Assembly: GCF_000620165.1 (NCBI RefSeq)
Contig: NZ_JHVN01000012.1
Location: 38,168 to 102,167 of the forward strand
From: Anoxybacillus tepidamans PS2
GTDB lineage: Bacteria > Bacillota > Bacilli > Bacillales > Anoxybacillaceae
DNA length: 64,000 bases
Direction: 5' to 3'
Both the position numbers and the translations under genes were made by a program. The notes under the pieces were generated by a model. That model ran no database searches. It had not been told where the DNA came from and saw only the letters and a program-made list of their open reading frames with translations. Of this stretch, positions 1 to 9,866 are shown one piece after another (position 1 is the first letter of the stretch; each line of letters starts with the position of its first letter).

Positions 1-2
1 TC

Positions 3-341
3 GAAGGAGTGCAGCGACACACGAGAAAGAAAAAGAAAGTCCACCGGAAGCAAGCACAAAAGCTCTCCAATTGGTCGTTCGGAAAAGTGAAGCAATACTT
101 GGCTTACAAACTAGCTCAACAAGGTATTCGTTTGAAAGAAACCGATGAGTCTTATACCAGTCAGACATGTCCTGTCTGCCAAAAAAGACAAAAAGGTTCC
201 CGACGAATCTTTGCTTGTTCTTGCGGGTATCAAGAACATCGGGACATTCATGGCGCCCGCAACATTTTGAGCAAGGCACTTTATCAACGAATGGTCCCGT
301 GGCACATGCCAGCGACGCTCACGTATCTACGGATTGCATAA
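3..341 (+). CDS. tnpB: TnpB (OrfB) RNA-guided nuclease, C-terminal part
   Basis: This is the last ~112 codons of a TnpB protein; the reading frame is open to the window edge, so the start is missing because of the cut and not necessarily because of decay. The visible part contains the zinc-ribbon pair CPVC and CSC and the final RuvC block HRDIHGARNIL with its catalytic aspartate. TnpB proteins cut DNA using a guide RNA read from the element's own right end, and so help the element persist. The second zinc half-site is C-x-C rather than the more usual C-x-x-C. The structured right end follows directly. Family assignment is firm; activity cannot be judged from the fragment. Confidence 0.9.
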   Translation, partial: EGVQRHTRKKKKVHRKQAQKLSNWSFGKVKQYLAYKLAQQGIRLKETDESYTSQTCPVCQKRQKGSRRIFACSCGYQEHRDIHGARNILSKALYQRMVPWHMPATLTYLRIA

Positions 342-530
342 GCAAGAAGTAGTAGATGGGTTGGACCGCCCCATCGGTGACAGACCGATGTTGCTTACCG
401 AATCGGTCAAGAAGGCTTCCGATGCGAGCATCGAGCGGAAGAAGCCTGCCTTCTTCTGCGTTGAAGCTTCTTTGATCGAGTGGTAAGAAACTCCTACCTC
501 TAAATGAAATGTAGGTGGGAGAGGTTCATT
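342..530 (+). ncRNA. Probable TnpB guide RNA (omega/reRNA) scaffold and element right end
   Basis: Seen: three nested or successive stems downstream of tnpB. CATCGGT (372-378) pairs with ACCGATG (384-390). GGC/CTTCC/GATGC (414-425) pairs with GCATC/GGAAG/GCC (428-446) with small internal loops. CTCCTACCT (491-499) pairs with AGGTGGGAG (513-521) with one G-T pair. Known: omega RNAs span the tnpB 3' end through the right end, and their guide is the flanking DNA just past it. Inferred: the guide would start near 525-535 and read into the AT-rich stretch before the protease gene. Confidence 0.6.
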
Positions 531-535
531 TTACT

Positions 536-676
536 CTATAAAATGTATAAAGTATATTGAGAAAATGAGACTTTGTAAGTTTTACTATAAAAATACGAAT
601 ATGGAAATTTCTCAATACAATTATATTATTAGCGATCATAATATTCAAAATGTACTAAAATTGAAGAGGTGATTGA
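536..676. other. AT-rich intergenic region upstream of the protease gene
   Basis: No gene is seen. A TTGAGA at 557-562 and a TATAAA at 586-591 are too far apart (23 bases) to be a convincing sigma-A promoter, so I do not call one. The ribosome site AGAGGTG sits just before the protease ATG. Confidence 0.4.
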
Positions 677-2326
<1,650 letters not shown>

Positions 2327-2343
2327 ATTAATGAAAATATTTT

Positions 2344-2380
2344 AGGAGCGGAGTGTCTATGCTTTCGCTCCTTTGTTTTA
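2344..2380 (+). terminator. Rho-independent terminator of npr
   Basis: AGGAGCG (2344-2350) pairs with CGCTCCT (2366-2372), extended inward by G-T and A-T pairs, followed by TTTGTTTT. Confidence 0.85.
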
Positions 2381-2453
2381 CAAAAAATCATCAGCTGACA
2401 AAGGTTTTTTCAATGATTGATGGAATATATGGTTAAGGAGGATTGACATTATC

Positions 2454-2960
2454 ATGGAAAATAATTTTCGGTTATTTATAAATATTTCCGCTCAGAGAAT
2501 GTGCCAGCATTATTTGCCAAAACTGCTAGAAGCGATTCGATGTTTAGACGAAAAGGAGCTTTGGCTGTGCGAGACAGAAGAAACCAATTCTATTGGCGGG
2601 ATTGTGTTGCATATTTGCGAGCATATTCGAAGAAACACGTTGCAGCTCTCAAATTCAGCTATACAGTTTTCTAGCGGAATTGAAGAATATTTTCCTAATG
2701 TTCATTGGGCTTCCGCGCCATTATGCGAATATGTACAAAAAACATTTGCAGAATGGCAGAAGGAAATGGAAGAACTTCTCGAGAATCCTGACAAACTGGA
2801 CATGCATCGCATCTATCATCTAGTCGAGCATACGGCTTATCACCTTGGACAAATAATTGACCGCACGAAGCGGTTGAAACGAATTTCGTTTCAGTTTTGC
2901 CAGAAAGGGCTGAACGAAAAATCGCTAAGGGAGATGATCGAAGCAAAATGTATAAAGTGA
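2454..2960 (+). CDS. DinB/YfiT-superfamily four-helix protein (DUF1572-like)
   Basis: A 168-residue protein of the DinB-like four-helix bundle type. The pattern H-x3-H in LHICEHI (about residues 52-56) and EHTAYHLGQI near residue 125 supplies the His residues that bind a divalent metal in this superfamily. Some relatives are thiol-dependent transferases (bacillithiol or mycothiol S-transferases); which reaction this one performs cannot be told from sequence. A perfect AAGGAGG lies 13 bases before the ATG, a slightly long spacing. Its 3' end overlaps the start of cse60 by 13 bases, suggesting coupled expression. Confidence 0.75.
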   Translation: MENNFRLFINISAQRMCQHYLPKLLEAIRCLDEKELWLCETEETNSIGGIVLHICEHIRRNTLQLSNSAIQFSSGIEEYFPNVHWASAPLCEYVQKTFAEWQKEMEELLENPDKLDMHRIYHLVEHTAYHLGQIIDRTKRLKRISFQFCQKGLNEKSLREMIEAKCIK

Positions 2961-3127
2961 AAATCTTTGATGAAGAGCACGAAAAAGATTTGGAAATAGC
3001 GGTGAATAAATTTTTAGCTGGGCTCCAAGAAGGCCAGCTCATTGATATTAAATACGACGTCGCTTTAATGGAATCAGAAGGGGAACAAATTTATTGTTTT
3101 TCGGCGATGGTGATTTATCGAGCTTAG
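2948..3127 (+). CDS. cse60: Sporulation protein Cse60
   Basis: A 59-residue acidic protein beginning MYKVKIFDEEHEKDLE and ending MVIYRA, recognised as Cse60, a small mother-cell sporulation protein under sigma E in Bacillus subtilis (about 60 residues there); its molecular role is unknown. An upstream in-frame start would add 17 residues unlike the family, so the internal ATG at 2948 is chosen; it lies inside the 3' end of the DinB-like gene, with AAGGGAG about 14 bases upstream. The pairing with a DinB-like gene suggests joint transcription during sporulation (inference). Confidence 0.8.
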   Translation: MYKVKIFDEEHEKDLEIAVNKFLAGLQEGQLIDIKYDVALMESEGEQIYCFSAMVIYRA

Positions 3128-3268
3128 TTGCAGAAAGACTAGTTTGATTGTTCGTAACATATTCATCAAGAAATCTCCACTTTAAAACGAAATGGAAATG
3201 GGGTCGCAAATCAAGCCGATATTTTGATGATGAAACGAGTTGATTAATTAAATACTGGAGGGAATGTC

Positions 3269-3532
3269 GTGCTAGGAATACAAGTAAAGAAATCCAATGA
3301 CAATTTAGTGATCCGCTGGCTGTTATCGAAAATAGAAATACCTATTTCCGAGGTTGCAACAGTAACGCTTGATGATACATATGGCGGAGAGGAAAAAGAA
3401 GCGATTAGAATCGGTGCTCCATATGGCACTTGTGATAGAGTTGTAATTCGAACGAATCGTAGCACTTATATTTTGTTTACCGATCATGCTCGTTCCATTC
3501 GCGATAAAATTTGTTCGTTGATAAACAAATAG
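3269..3532 (+). CDS. SunI/YnzG-family bacterial PH-domain protein
   Basis: An 87-residue protein that resembles the SunI/YnzG family. The pattern includes LGIQVKKSNDNLVIRW, then an acidic VTLDDTYGG, then IRIGAPYGT and ILFTDHA. SunI in B. subtilis protects against the glycopeptide sublancin, but this family is also found alone with unknown function. Unlike SunI it shows no clear N-terminal membrane anchor and no bacteriocin gene lies nearby, so an immunity role should not be assumed. GTG start with GGAGGG six bases upstream. Followed by a 10-bp hairpin. Confidence 0.7.
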   Translation: MLGIQVKKSNDNLVIRWLLSKIEIPISEVATVTLDDTYGGEEKEAIRIGAPYGTCDRVVIRTNRSTYILFTDHARSIRDKICSLINK

Positions 3533-3605
3533 TTTCAGCGGAAACGAAAGGAACAATCGAGCTTTAAAACAAGCAACAATGCATCCTTAAGACAAAGGAT
3601 ACATT

Positions 3606-3630
3606 GAGCCTAGCTGAGATAGCTAGGCTC
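3606..3630. terminator. 10-bp perfect hairpin between convergent genes
   Basis: GAGCCTAGCT (3606-3615) pairs perfectly with AGCTAGGCTC (3621-3630), loop GAGAT. Neither side has a proper T tract, so it is a weak or factor-assisted terminator. The TAG stop of the minus-strand gene (3623-3625) lies inside the stem. Confidence 0.5.
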
Positions 3631-4891
3631 GATGCGATAATGCGTATTTGGCGGCGTTGGTTCCGGCGAGCCGTCCGGTGACGAAGGCGGCGGTAATGTT
3701 ATATCCGCCGGTGTAGCCGTGGATGTCTAAAATTTCCCCACAAAAATAAAGTCCCTCCATCAGCTTTGAGGCCATTTCTTTTGGATGGATTTCCTTCACC
3801 GATACGCCCCCGCCGGTGACGAATGCTTTTTCGAGCGGCAATGTGCCGTGGACGTGAAAGGTAAAATTTTTGCAGCTGGAAACAAACGCGCGCACTTTCT
3901 CATGTGAGAGCATACCCGCCGGCGCTTGCGGGTCGATTCCGTTTTTCTCTAGCAAAAATAATAAATATCGTTCTGGAAGCAGCCCTTTCAATACATTTTT
4001 GATTGCCTTTTTCGGCTCGTTCTTGATCGTGGCGCTGATTTTTTGAAACAATGCTTCTGCATTGTCGTCAGGAAGCGCATCGATGCTCATCGTCACCGCA
4101 TCGGATTTTTTTAATTCTTTGACGACGAATTGGCTGCAGCGGAGCGCGGCCGGACCGGAAATGCCAAAATGGGTAAAAATCATGTCCATTCGGTGGGTCA
4201 CGACCGTCTTTCCTTTTTGATTAAGCACGCTCAACGCGATATTGCGCAGGGAGAGCCCTTGTAGCGTTCGCTCTTGGATAAAGCGTTCGTTGGATGTAAT
4301 CGGCACTTCGGTCGGGAATAGCTCTGTCACGGTATGTCCCGCTTTTTCCGCCCATGCGTAGCCATCTCCGGTCGAGCCGGTATGGGGAACGGATTTTCCG
4401 CCGACGGCGACGACGACGCTGTCAGCTGCGAAGAACTCTCCTGTTTTTAATGTAACACCGACCGTTTTCCCGTTTTCATATTCAACATCGGCGACGGGAC
4501 TGTTTAAACGAGTATGTACACCTAGCCTCTGCAGCTCGTTAATCAGCGCGCGAACAACAGATTGGGCATCGTCTGTCACCGGAAACATCCGGCCGTGATC
4601 CTCTTCTTTCAACGCAACGCCGAGGCGTTCAAAAAATCGAATAATATCCTCATTGTTAAAGACTGAAAACGCGCTATATAAAAAACGGCCGTTGCCTGGG
4701 ATATGCTTGATGATCTCATCGACGGGCAGCCGGTTTGTCACATTGCAGCGTCCGCCTCCAGAAATCGCGAGCTTGCGGCCGAGCTTGTCCCCCTTATCAA
4801 TGAGAAGAACGTTCGCTTTTTGTTCCGCTGCCGCAATGGCCGCCATTAAGCCAGATGGTCCGCCGCCGATGATGATAACATCGTACTTCAT
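3623..4891 (-). CDS. ytfP: HI0933/BaiN-family FAD-dependent oxidoreductase (YtfP)
   Basis: A 422-residue flavoprotein. The N-terminal dinucleotide motif is [14 protein letters not shown], followed by [17 protein letters not shown], the signature of the HI0933/BaiN family; near the C terminus is a second FAD-contacting segment, [15 protein letters not shown]. Substrate is unknown for B. subtilis YtfP. The ATG at 4891 is preferred (MKYDVIII, with GTGAGG and AAAGGA upstream) because a TTG at 4927 would place the start next to a TATAAT that looks like the gene's own -10 box. Divergent from murJ. Confidence 0.9.
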   Translation of the reverse strand: MKYDVIIIGGGPSGLMAAIAAAEQKANVLLIDKGDKLGRKLAISGGGRCNVTNRLPVDEIIKHIPGNGRFLYSAFSVFNNEDIIRFFERLGVALKEEDHGRMFPVTDDAQSVVRALINELQRLGVHTRLNSPVADVEYENGKTVGVTLKTGEFFAADSVVVAVGGKSVPHTGSTGDGYAWAEKAGHTVTELFPTEVPITSNERFIQERTLQGLSLRNIALSVLNQKGKTVVTHRMDMIFTHFGISGPAALRCSQFVVKELKKSDAVTMSIDALPDDNAEALFQKISATIKNEPKKAIKNVLKGLLPERYLLFLLEKNGIDPQAPAGMLSHEKVRAFVSSCKNFTFHVHGTLPLEKAFVTGGGVSVKEIHPKEMASKLMEGLYFCGEILDIHGYTGGYNITAAFVTGRLAGTNAAKYALSHRA

Positions 4892-5008
4892 TTGCCTCAC
4901 CGTCCTTTCTTTTTCTATTATAGTCAAGAGAATAAAATTTCTCGACTGCGTGGTGAATGTGATAAAATACAGTAGTTGTGAAAAGTTGCATTCTAGGGAA
5001 GGGATGTT

Positions 5009-6631
5009 ATGTCAGCTTCAAAATTGCTGCGTGGAACGTTTATTTTGACAGCAGGCGTCTTGCTTTCGCGCATTCTTGGATTAGTGTATGTAGTTCCGTT
5101 TCATCCGCTTGTTGGCGAGCGGGGAGGAGCGCTTTATTCGTATGGATACGTGCCGTACCAAATTTTTATCAGCCTTGCTACGGCCGGGGTGCCGCTTGCG
5201 GTTTCAAAATTTGTCTCGAAATATAATGCGTTAGGGGAATACCGCACTGGTTACCGGCTTTTCCGCTCAGGGCTATTGTTGATGACGATCACAGGCATCG
5301 TTGCGTGTGCGATTCTTTATACAATCGCTCCATGGATTGCTCCGTTTGTCATTGACAAACAAATAGAAGGAAATTCTGTTGCTGATGTTGTCACAGTTAT
5401 TCGTGCCGTCAGCTTCGCTTTAATTATCGTGCCGGTGATGAGTTTAATCCGTGGTTTTTTCCAAGGACATGAGTCAATGGGGCCGACTGCTTTGTCACAA
5501 GTCGTAGAACAGTTGATTCGTATCATTTTCTTGCTAGCGAGCTGCTATATTGTGTTGCGTGTCATGCACGGTTCGCTTGTGACAGCAATCAGTTTGGCGA
5601 CATTTGCGGCGTTCGTCGGTGCGCTCGGCGGGCTTGCGGTGCTCGTTTGGTATTGGTGGAAACGAAAAGCGCATTTAGCACAACTGCTTGAACAAGACCG
5701 GGGACAGCTTCATCCGCCGCTAAAAGACATGTATAAAGAGTTAATTATGTATGCTGCTCCGTTTGTGTTTGTTGGGCTCGCGACACCGCTTTATCAGCTC
5801 ATTGACCAGTTCACGTTTAACCGGGCGATGGCAAGTATCGGGCTTGCGAAAATTTCTGAGGAAGCGTATTCCATTTTTAATTTATGGGCGCAAAAGCTTG
5901 TTATTATTCCGGTGACGCTAGCGACGTCTTTTGGATTGACGCTCATTCCAACGATTACAAAAGCGTATGTCTCCGGTGACCGGAAATCGTTGCGCAAATA
6001 TTTAAACCAAACGTTTCAAGTTGTGATGTTCTTAACTGTTCCGGCAGTTGTCGGCATGGCGATTTTAGCAGAGCCGGTGTATGCGGCATTTTACAGTCAT
6101 GATTCGCTCGGTGAGCAAGTGCTTCGTTGGTATGCGCCGACTGCGATTTTATTTGCGATGTTTTCTGTTACCGCTGCGGTATTGCAAGGAATCAATCAGC
6201 AGCGCTTTACTGTTGTGAGCCTGACGCTCGGGCTGTTAGTGAAGCTTTCGCTGAATACATTTATGATTGAAAAGTTCGCCACCATCGGCGCGATTTTAGC
6301 AACAACGTTCGGTTATTTGATTTCAGTCGTGTTCAATTTATTAATCATCAAAAAATACACAAACTATCGTTATAATTTTGTCATTCGCCGGACCGTTTTA
6401 ATAACGATTTTTACAGCGATCATGTCCGCGGGAGCGGCGGCCATGCTGCATTTGTGTAAATGGATGTTCCATTATCAAGGCGGAAGAGTCGAATCGGTAG
6501 TCATTGTGATCATTTGCGCGGCGGTTGGTGCCGTGATCTATTTCCTATTAAGCGAGCGAATCGGGCTCATTGCCTCTTTGTTCGGCAATCGTTTTGCGTT
6601 TTTGCAAAGGAAAAAGAAGGCGGTTTCGTAA
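5009..6631 (+). CDS. murJ: MurJ-type lipid II flippase (YtgP), MOP superfamily
   Basis: A 540-residue integral membrane protein with about 14 hydrophobic segments. The opening [26 protein letters not shown] and the region [12 protein letters not shown] are typical of YtgP, the MurJ-like flippase that moves lipid II across the membrane for peptidoglycan synthesis in B. subtilis. Central segments include [23 protein letters not shown]. Ribosome site AAGGGATG precedes the ATG. The hairpin that ends the message starts inside the last codons. With murC, ezrA and a class A PBP also in the window, this is part of the envelope gene set. Confidence 0.93.
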   Translation: MSASKLLRGTFILTAGVLLSRILGLVYVVPFHPLVGERGGALYSYGYVPYQIFISLATAGVPLAVSKFVSKYNALGEYRTGYRLFRSGLLLMTITGIVACAILYTIAPWIAPFVIDKQIEGNSVADVVTVIRAVSFALIIVPVMSLIRGFFQGHESMGPTALSQVVEQLIRIIFLLASCYIVLRVMHGSLVTAISLATFAAFVGALGGLAVLVWYWWKRKAHLAQLLEQDRGQLHPPLKDMYKELIMYAAPFVFVGLATPLYQLIDQFTFNRAMASIGLAKISEEAYSIFNLWAQKLVIIPVTLATSFGLTLIPTITKAYVSGDRKSLRKYLNQTFQVVMFLTVPAVVGMAILAEPVYAAFYSHDSLGEQVLRWYAPTAILFAMFSVTAAVLQGINQQRFTVVSLTLGLLVKLSLNTFMIEKFATIGAILATTFGYLISVVFNLLIIKKYTNYRYNFVIRRTVLITIFTAIMSAGAAAMLHLCKWMFHYQGGRVESVVIVIICAAVGAVIYFLLSERIGLIASLFGNRFAFLQRKKKAVS

Positions 6632-6646
6632 CCGTCCTTCTTTTGT
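6614..6646 (+). terminator. Terminator of murJ, overlapping its stop codon
   Basis: AAGAAGGCGGTT (6614-6625) pairs with AACCGTCCTTCTT (6630-6642) with one bulged T, followed by TTTG. The TAA stop lies in the hairpin loop and 3' arm. Confidence 0.75.
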
Positions 6647-6654
6647 CTCAAGCG

Positions 6655-6924
6655 TCAAAATCCATCCGTATAAGGGATGCCGAGCTGCCGTTCGACGCGC
6701 TGAAGCCGGCGATTAAGGCGGTTGATTTGATTGGCTTGGCGCTCAAGGGTTCTCTCAATTCGGTTTAACCGTTGTTCAATGTTTCCAGGATAGCCTGGGT
6801 ATCCACCTGGATGGCCTCCGGGAGCACCTCCAGGGTAACCGCCAGGGGTGCCTCCAGGATAGCCGCCAGGAAATCCCCCTGTATACGGCGAAGTGCCTGG
6901 TTGTTGTTGGCGATAGTCCGTCAT
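6655..6924 (-). CDS. Small Pro/Gly-repeat protein with C-terminal coiled coil
   Basis: An 89-residue protein I cannot name. Residues ~15-46 are PGG-x repeats (GGYPGGTPGGYPGG and so on), then NIEQRLNRIERTLERQ starts a basic/amphipathic coiled coil with IEQR, QINRLNRRLQRVE heptads, ending in GIPYTDGF. Such a flexible Gly/Pro arm joined to a coiled coil is seen in spore-coat and surface-assembly proteins, but the role here is only a guess. Start is ATG at 6924 with AGGAG eight bases upstream (a TTG lies two codons earlier). It converges on murJ and is transcribed away from rsuA. Confidence 0.7.
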   Translation of the reverse strand: MTDYRQQQPGTSPYTGGFPGGYPGGTPGGYPGGAPGGHPGGYPGYPGNIEQRLNRIERTLERQANQINRLNRRLQRVERQLGIPYTDGF

Positions 6925-7032
6925 GGGCAAATCTCCTTTCTGATTTTTTCTTAAGCATTGTATGTGGATATGGGAAGATGCGGACTAGACAAACGCCCAA
7001 TTTTCATTTTGGTTCTGAAAGGAGCGTTCACA

Positions 7033-7782
7033 TTGGGATTACGAATCGATAAACTGCTGGCGAACATGGGATATGGAACGCGCAAAGAAGTAAAAAAACT
7101 ATTAAAATCCGGCGTCGTTAAAATTGATGATGTAATTGTTAAAGACCCAAAAACACAAGTGAATCCGGATGTGCAAATTGTCACTGTATGGGGAGAGGAA
7201 GTAGAGTACAAAGAATTTATTTATTTAATGATGAATAAGCCGCCGGGAGTGATTTCCGCAACAGAGGACGACGTAGAAGAAACAGTTGTCGATTTACTCG
7301 AGGAGGAGGATAAAGTATTTGAGCCATTTCCGGTTGGACGGCTAGATAAAGATACAGAAGGATTACTTTTGTTAACAAATGATGGACAGCTCGCTCATCA
7401 GTTACTGTCACCGAAAAAGCATGTGCCGAAAACGTATTTCGCCGTTATTGATGGCGAGGTTACTGAGGAAGATGTTGCCGCGTTTCGCCGTGGAGTGATT
7501 CTTGACGATGGGTATGAGACGAAGCCAGCGGGACTAGTCATTTTAAAGTCTGGAATTCGTTCAGATGTGGAAGTGACAATTACAGAGGGAAAGTTTCATC
7601 AAGTGAAAAGAATGTTCCAAGCGGTGGGAAAGCGTGTCGTTTATCTAAAGCGGCTGCAAATGGGGCCGCTGTCTCTTGATCCGTCTCTCCAACCCGGGGA
7701 ATACCGGGAATTGACGGAGGAGGAAGTGGAGCTTTTGAAAAACTTTTCCCCGCAGGAAGAGATAAAAAAAGGGAACCTCTAA
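7033..7782 (+). CDS. rsuA: 16S rRNA pseudouridine-516 synthase RsuA-type
   Basis: A 249-residue pseudouridine synthase. An S4 RNA-binding domain (LRIDKLLANMGYGTRKEVKK, residues 2-60) precedes the catalytic domain with GRLDKDTEGLLLLTNDG, whose aspartate is the nucleophile. RsuA converts U516 of 16S rRNA. The TTG at 7033 is chosen as start: AAAGGAG lies seven bases upstream and it begins exactly at the S4 domain; a longer ATG frame from 6958 would add 25 residues with no match. The stop codon lies inside the terminator hairpin. Confidence 0.92.
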   Translation: MGLRIDKLLANMGYGTRKEVKKLLKSGVVKIDDVIVKDPKTQVNPDVQIVTVWGEEVEYKEFIYLMMNKPPGVISATEDDVEETVVDLLEEEDKVFEPFPVGRLDKDTEGLLLLTNDGQLAHQLLSPKKHVPKTYFAVIDGEVTEEDVAAFRRGVILDDGYETKPAGLVILKSGIRSDVEVTITEGKFHQVKRMFQAVGKRVVYLKRLQMGPLSLDPSLQPGEYRELTEEEVELLKNFSPQEEIKKGNL

Positions 7783-7793
7783 GGTTCCTTTTC
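7766..7793 (+). terminator. Terminator of rsuA
   Basis: GGAACCT (7772-7778) pairs with AGGTTCC (7782-7788), flanked by A and T runs; the TAA stop is in the loop and 3' arm. Confidence 0.85.
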
Positions 7794-7882
7794 TATATGC
7801 ATCATATGTTACATTCTTTAGTTACGGCATGTTGAGGCTAATGGCTGCCTTATAACCCCTCACCTTTTTCTCTAATGACCAA

Positions 7883-8104
7883 CTAAGAGGACATTCTCAC
7901 TTTTTTATTAGTTGTCGTCCACTTGCCCTTGCTTGGACTGTGAACTAGGTCATTATATGCCAACACGTTTAAATCACGCTGAATCGTTCGTGGAGTGATG
8001 CCAAATTCATCAACGAGTTCCTGTGTCGTTACGGTGCCTCTCTCGCTGATAAACATGTAGACCGATTTGATACGCGTTAGCATCCGATGAGTCGAAGGTT
8101 TCAA
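7883..8104 (-). CDS. ytzE: DeoR-type small HTH regulator YtzE
   Basis: A 73-residue protein consisting of little more than a DeoR-family winged helix (YMFISERGTVTTQELVDEFG followed by ITPRTIQRDLNVL, the recognition helix). It lacks the C-terminal sugar-phosphate sensor domain of full DeoR regulators, as does B. subtilis YtzE, so its signal is unknown. The TTG at 8104 (LKPSTHRM) has GGGAG seven bases upstream and gives the family length; the longer frame from 8149 has no support. It is divergent from pepV and could regulate it (inference). Confidence 0.85.
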   Translation of the reverse strand: MKPSTHRMLTRIKSVYMFISERGTVTTQELVDEFGITPRTIQRDLNVLAYNDLVHSPSKGKWTTTNKKVRMSS

Positions 8105-8300
8105 AAGACCACTCCCTATCATTGCATAATTCGCATGGCACAACATCATCGCTGCTTCTAAGTGAGAGATTATTTTTTGTTGTTTCTTTTTACTACTATT
8201 TTACACGAATACAACCGAAACATGCTACACATTTGCTTCGATTTATAAAATATTTCAACATTTTTCATCTGTTTGTAACGAAAGTGTAATATACCACCTT

Positions 8301-8329
8301 TTGACTTTTTTTAGATATTTGTGATACGT
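8301..8329 (+). promoter_or_regulatory. Candidate sigma-A promoter of pepV
   Basis: TTGACT (8301-8306), 17 bases, then ATACGT (8324-8329) preceded by a TG dinucleotide. The -35 box is good and the -10 box weak. Confidence 0.5.
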
Positions 8330-8364
8330 TGACAAGCGAGGATATCGAGAAGGAGTGAACGAGT

Positions 8365-9777
8365 GTGAGCATCAATTGGATGCAGGAAGTGCTCAAGCGA
8401 AAAGATGAACTGATTCGGGATACACAGGAATTTTTACAAATTCCGAGCGTGCTTGATGAGGAAAGTGCGACAGAAGAAGCGCCGCTTGGAAAAGGGATCA
8501 ATGATGCGTTGCAATTTTTATTAAAGCGAGGAGAGAAAGAAGGACTTATTGCGAAAAACGTCAATGGATTGGCTGGACATTTGGAGATGGGACAAGGTGA
8601 ACAACTAATAGGGATTTTATGCCACGTAGATGTCGTTCCGCCTGGAGACGGCTGGACGAGCGACCCGTTTTCTGCGGACATCCGAGACGGGAAAATATAT
8701 GCGCGTGGAGCGATTGACGATAAAGGACCAACAATGGCAGCGTTTTACGCGATGAAAATTATAAAAGAACTTGGTTTGCCGCTCAATAAGCGAGTCCGGA
8801 TGATTATTGGCACAGACGAAGAAAGCGATTGGCGGTGTGTAGACCATTATTTTCAGCATGAAGAAATGCCGACGATGGGGTTTGCGCCGGATGCCGATTT
8901 TCCGATCATTTATGCAGAAAAAGGCATTGTTGATTTTGATTTAAAACAAGAAGTGTCCCATTCGCATGTAGAAGCGGAAGTAAAGCTTCAATCGTTGAAG
9001 GCTGGAAGACGATATAATATGGTTCCAGATTGGGCCGAGACGGTTTTGCAGGCGGACAACGGTTTGCTTGTTGACATTGAGCAACGTTTTCTTCATTTTC
9101 TCGCATCTAATCATTTGAAAGGAAAGGCAGTGGTAGGGGAAGGTGTGACCACGCTTCAGCTTGAAGGGATTTCTGCGCATGCGATGGAGCCAGATCAAGG
9201 AAAAAATGCCGGTTTGTTGCTGGCAAACTTTTTGACAGGAATATCGCTTGATTCACAGGCGCAATTGTTTGTTCATTTTCTCGACCGCTATTTCAATGGC
9301 GATTCGCGCGGAAAGAAACTAGGGATCGCTTACTCAGATGAGATTACGGGAGATGTAACAGTTAACGTCGGCATCCTTTCTTACAACGCGGAGTCGGGAG
9401 GAAAAATAGGGATCAATTTGCGCTATCCGGTAACGTGCGATATAGAAGAAACAAAGAAAATACTCGAACAATTGGCGCAGCAATCCGGATTTATATTAGA
9501 AAGTTTCAGCGATTCAAAACCGCATCATGTCGACCGAAATCACATGCTCGTTCAGACGTTGCAGCGCGTGTACGAAGAGCAGACGGGAGAGCGGGCCGAG
9601 CTTTTGTCGATCGGCGGCGGTACATATGCCCGTTCTTTAGAGGCTGGCGTAGCGTTCGGGCCACTGTTTCCGGGAAGGCCTGACGTTGCTCACCAAAAAG
9701 ACGAATATATTATTATTGATGACTTGCTGAAAGCAACTGCCATTTATGCTCAAGCGATTTACGAACTTGCGAAGTGA
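8365..9777 (+). CDS. pepV: Dipeptidase PepV (M20 family)
   Basis: A 470-residue zinc dipeptidase of the PepV type that releases amino acids from dipeptides in the cytoplasm. Metal-binding segments are [14 protein letters not shown] and RGAIDDKGP, then GTDEESDWR; the C-terminal GGGTYARSL and the His in DVAHQKDE complete the active site seen in PepV. GTG start with GAAGGAG upstream (a second GTG two bases earlier is out of frame). It has its own terminator, located inside a spurious upstream extension of the next gene. Confidence 0.95.
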   Translation: MSINWMQEVLKRKDELIRDTQEFLQIPSVLDEESATEEAPLGKGINDALQFLLKRGEKEGLIAKNVNGLAGHLEMGQGEQLIGILCHVDVVPPGDGWTSDPFSADIRDGKIYARGAIDDKGPTMAAFYAMKIIKELGLPLNKRVRMIIGTDEESDWRCVDHYFQHEEMPTMGFAPDADFPIIYAEKGIVDFDLKQEVSHSHVEAEVKLQSLKAGRRYNMVPDWAETVLQADNGLLVDIEQRFLHFLASNHLKGKAVVGEGVTTLQLEGISAHAMEPDQGKNAGLLLANFLTGISLDSQAQLFVHFLDRYFNGDSRGKKLGIAYSDEITGDVTVNVGILSYNAESGGKIGINLRYPVTCDIEETKKILEQLAQQSGFILESFSDSKPHHVDRNHMLVQTLQRVYEEQTGERAELLSIGGGTYARSLEAGVAFGPLFPGRPDVAHQKDEYIIIDDLLKATAIYAQAIYELAK

Positions 9778-9812
9778 AAATCCTTCCAGAATATGTTACA
9801 ATAAAAACAAAT

Positions 9813-9839
9813 ACCGCTCGATCATGGGCGGTGTTTTTT
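9813..9839 (+). terminator. Terminator of pepV
   Basis: ACCGCTC (9813-9819) pairs with GGGCGGT (9826-9832, one T-G pair), followed by GTTTTTT. It argues against starting the next gene at 9774. Confidence 0.85.
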
Positions 9840-9866
9840 CTGAGTATGGAAAGGACGGGGGACAAC

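Larger units (their letters stand above)
1..535 (+). mobile_element. Right part of an IS200/IS605 (IS1341-type) element, cut by window edge
   Basis: The tail of a tnpB gene is followed by about 190 bases of strongly folded non-coding DNA that ends in a 9-bp subterminal hairpin (491-499 with 513-521). This is the layout of the right end of IS200/IS605 elements. The left end, any tnpA gene and most of tnpB lie outside the window, so whether the copy is intact cannot be told. The exact outer boundary, set at about 535, is an estimate. Confidence 0.75.

Noticed and set aside
557..591. TTGAGA and TATAAA as npr promoter
   Set aside because: 23-base spacing is outside the range of sigma-A promoters.
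9774..9866. 31-residue N-terminal extension of the MFS transporter
   Set aside because: It overlaps the pepV terminator and lacks a ribosome site; ATG 9867 is better.
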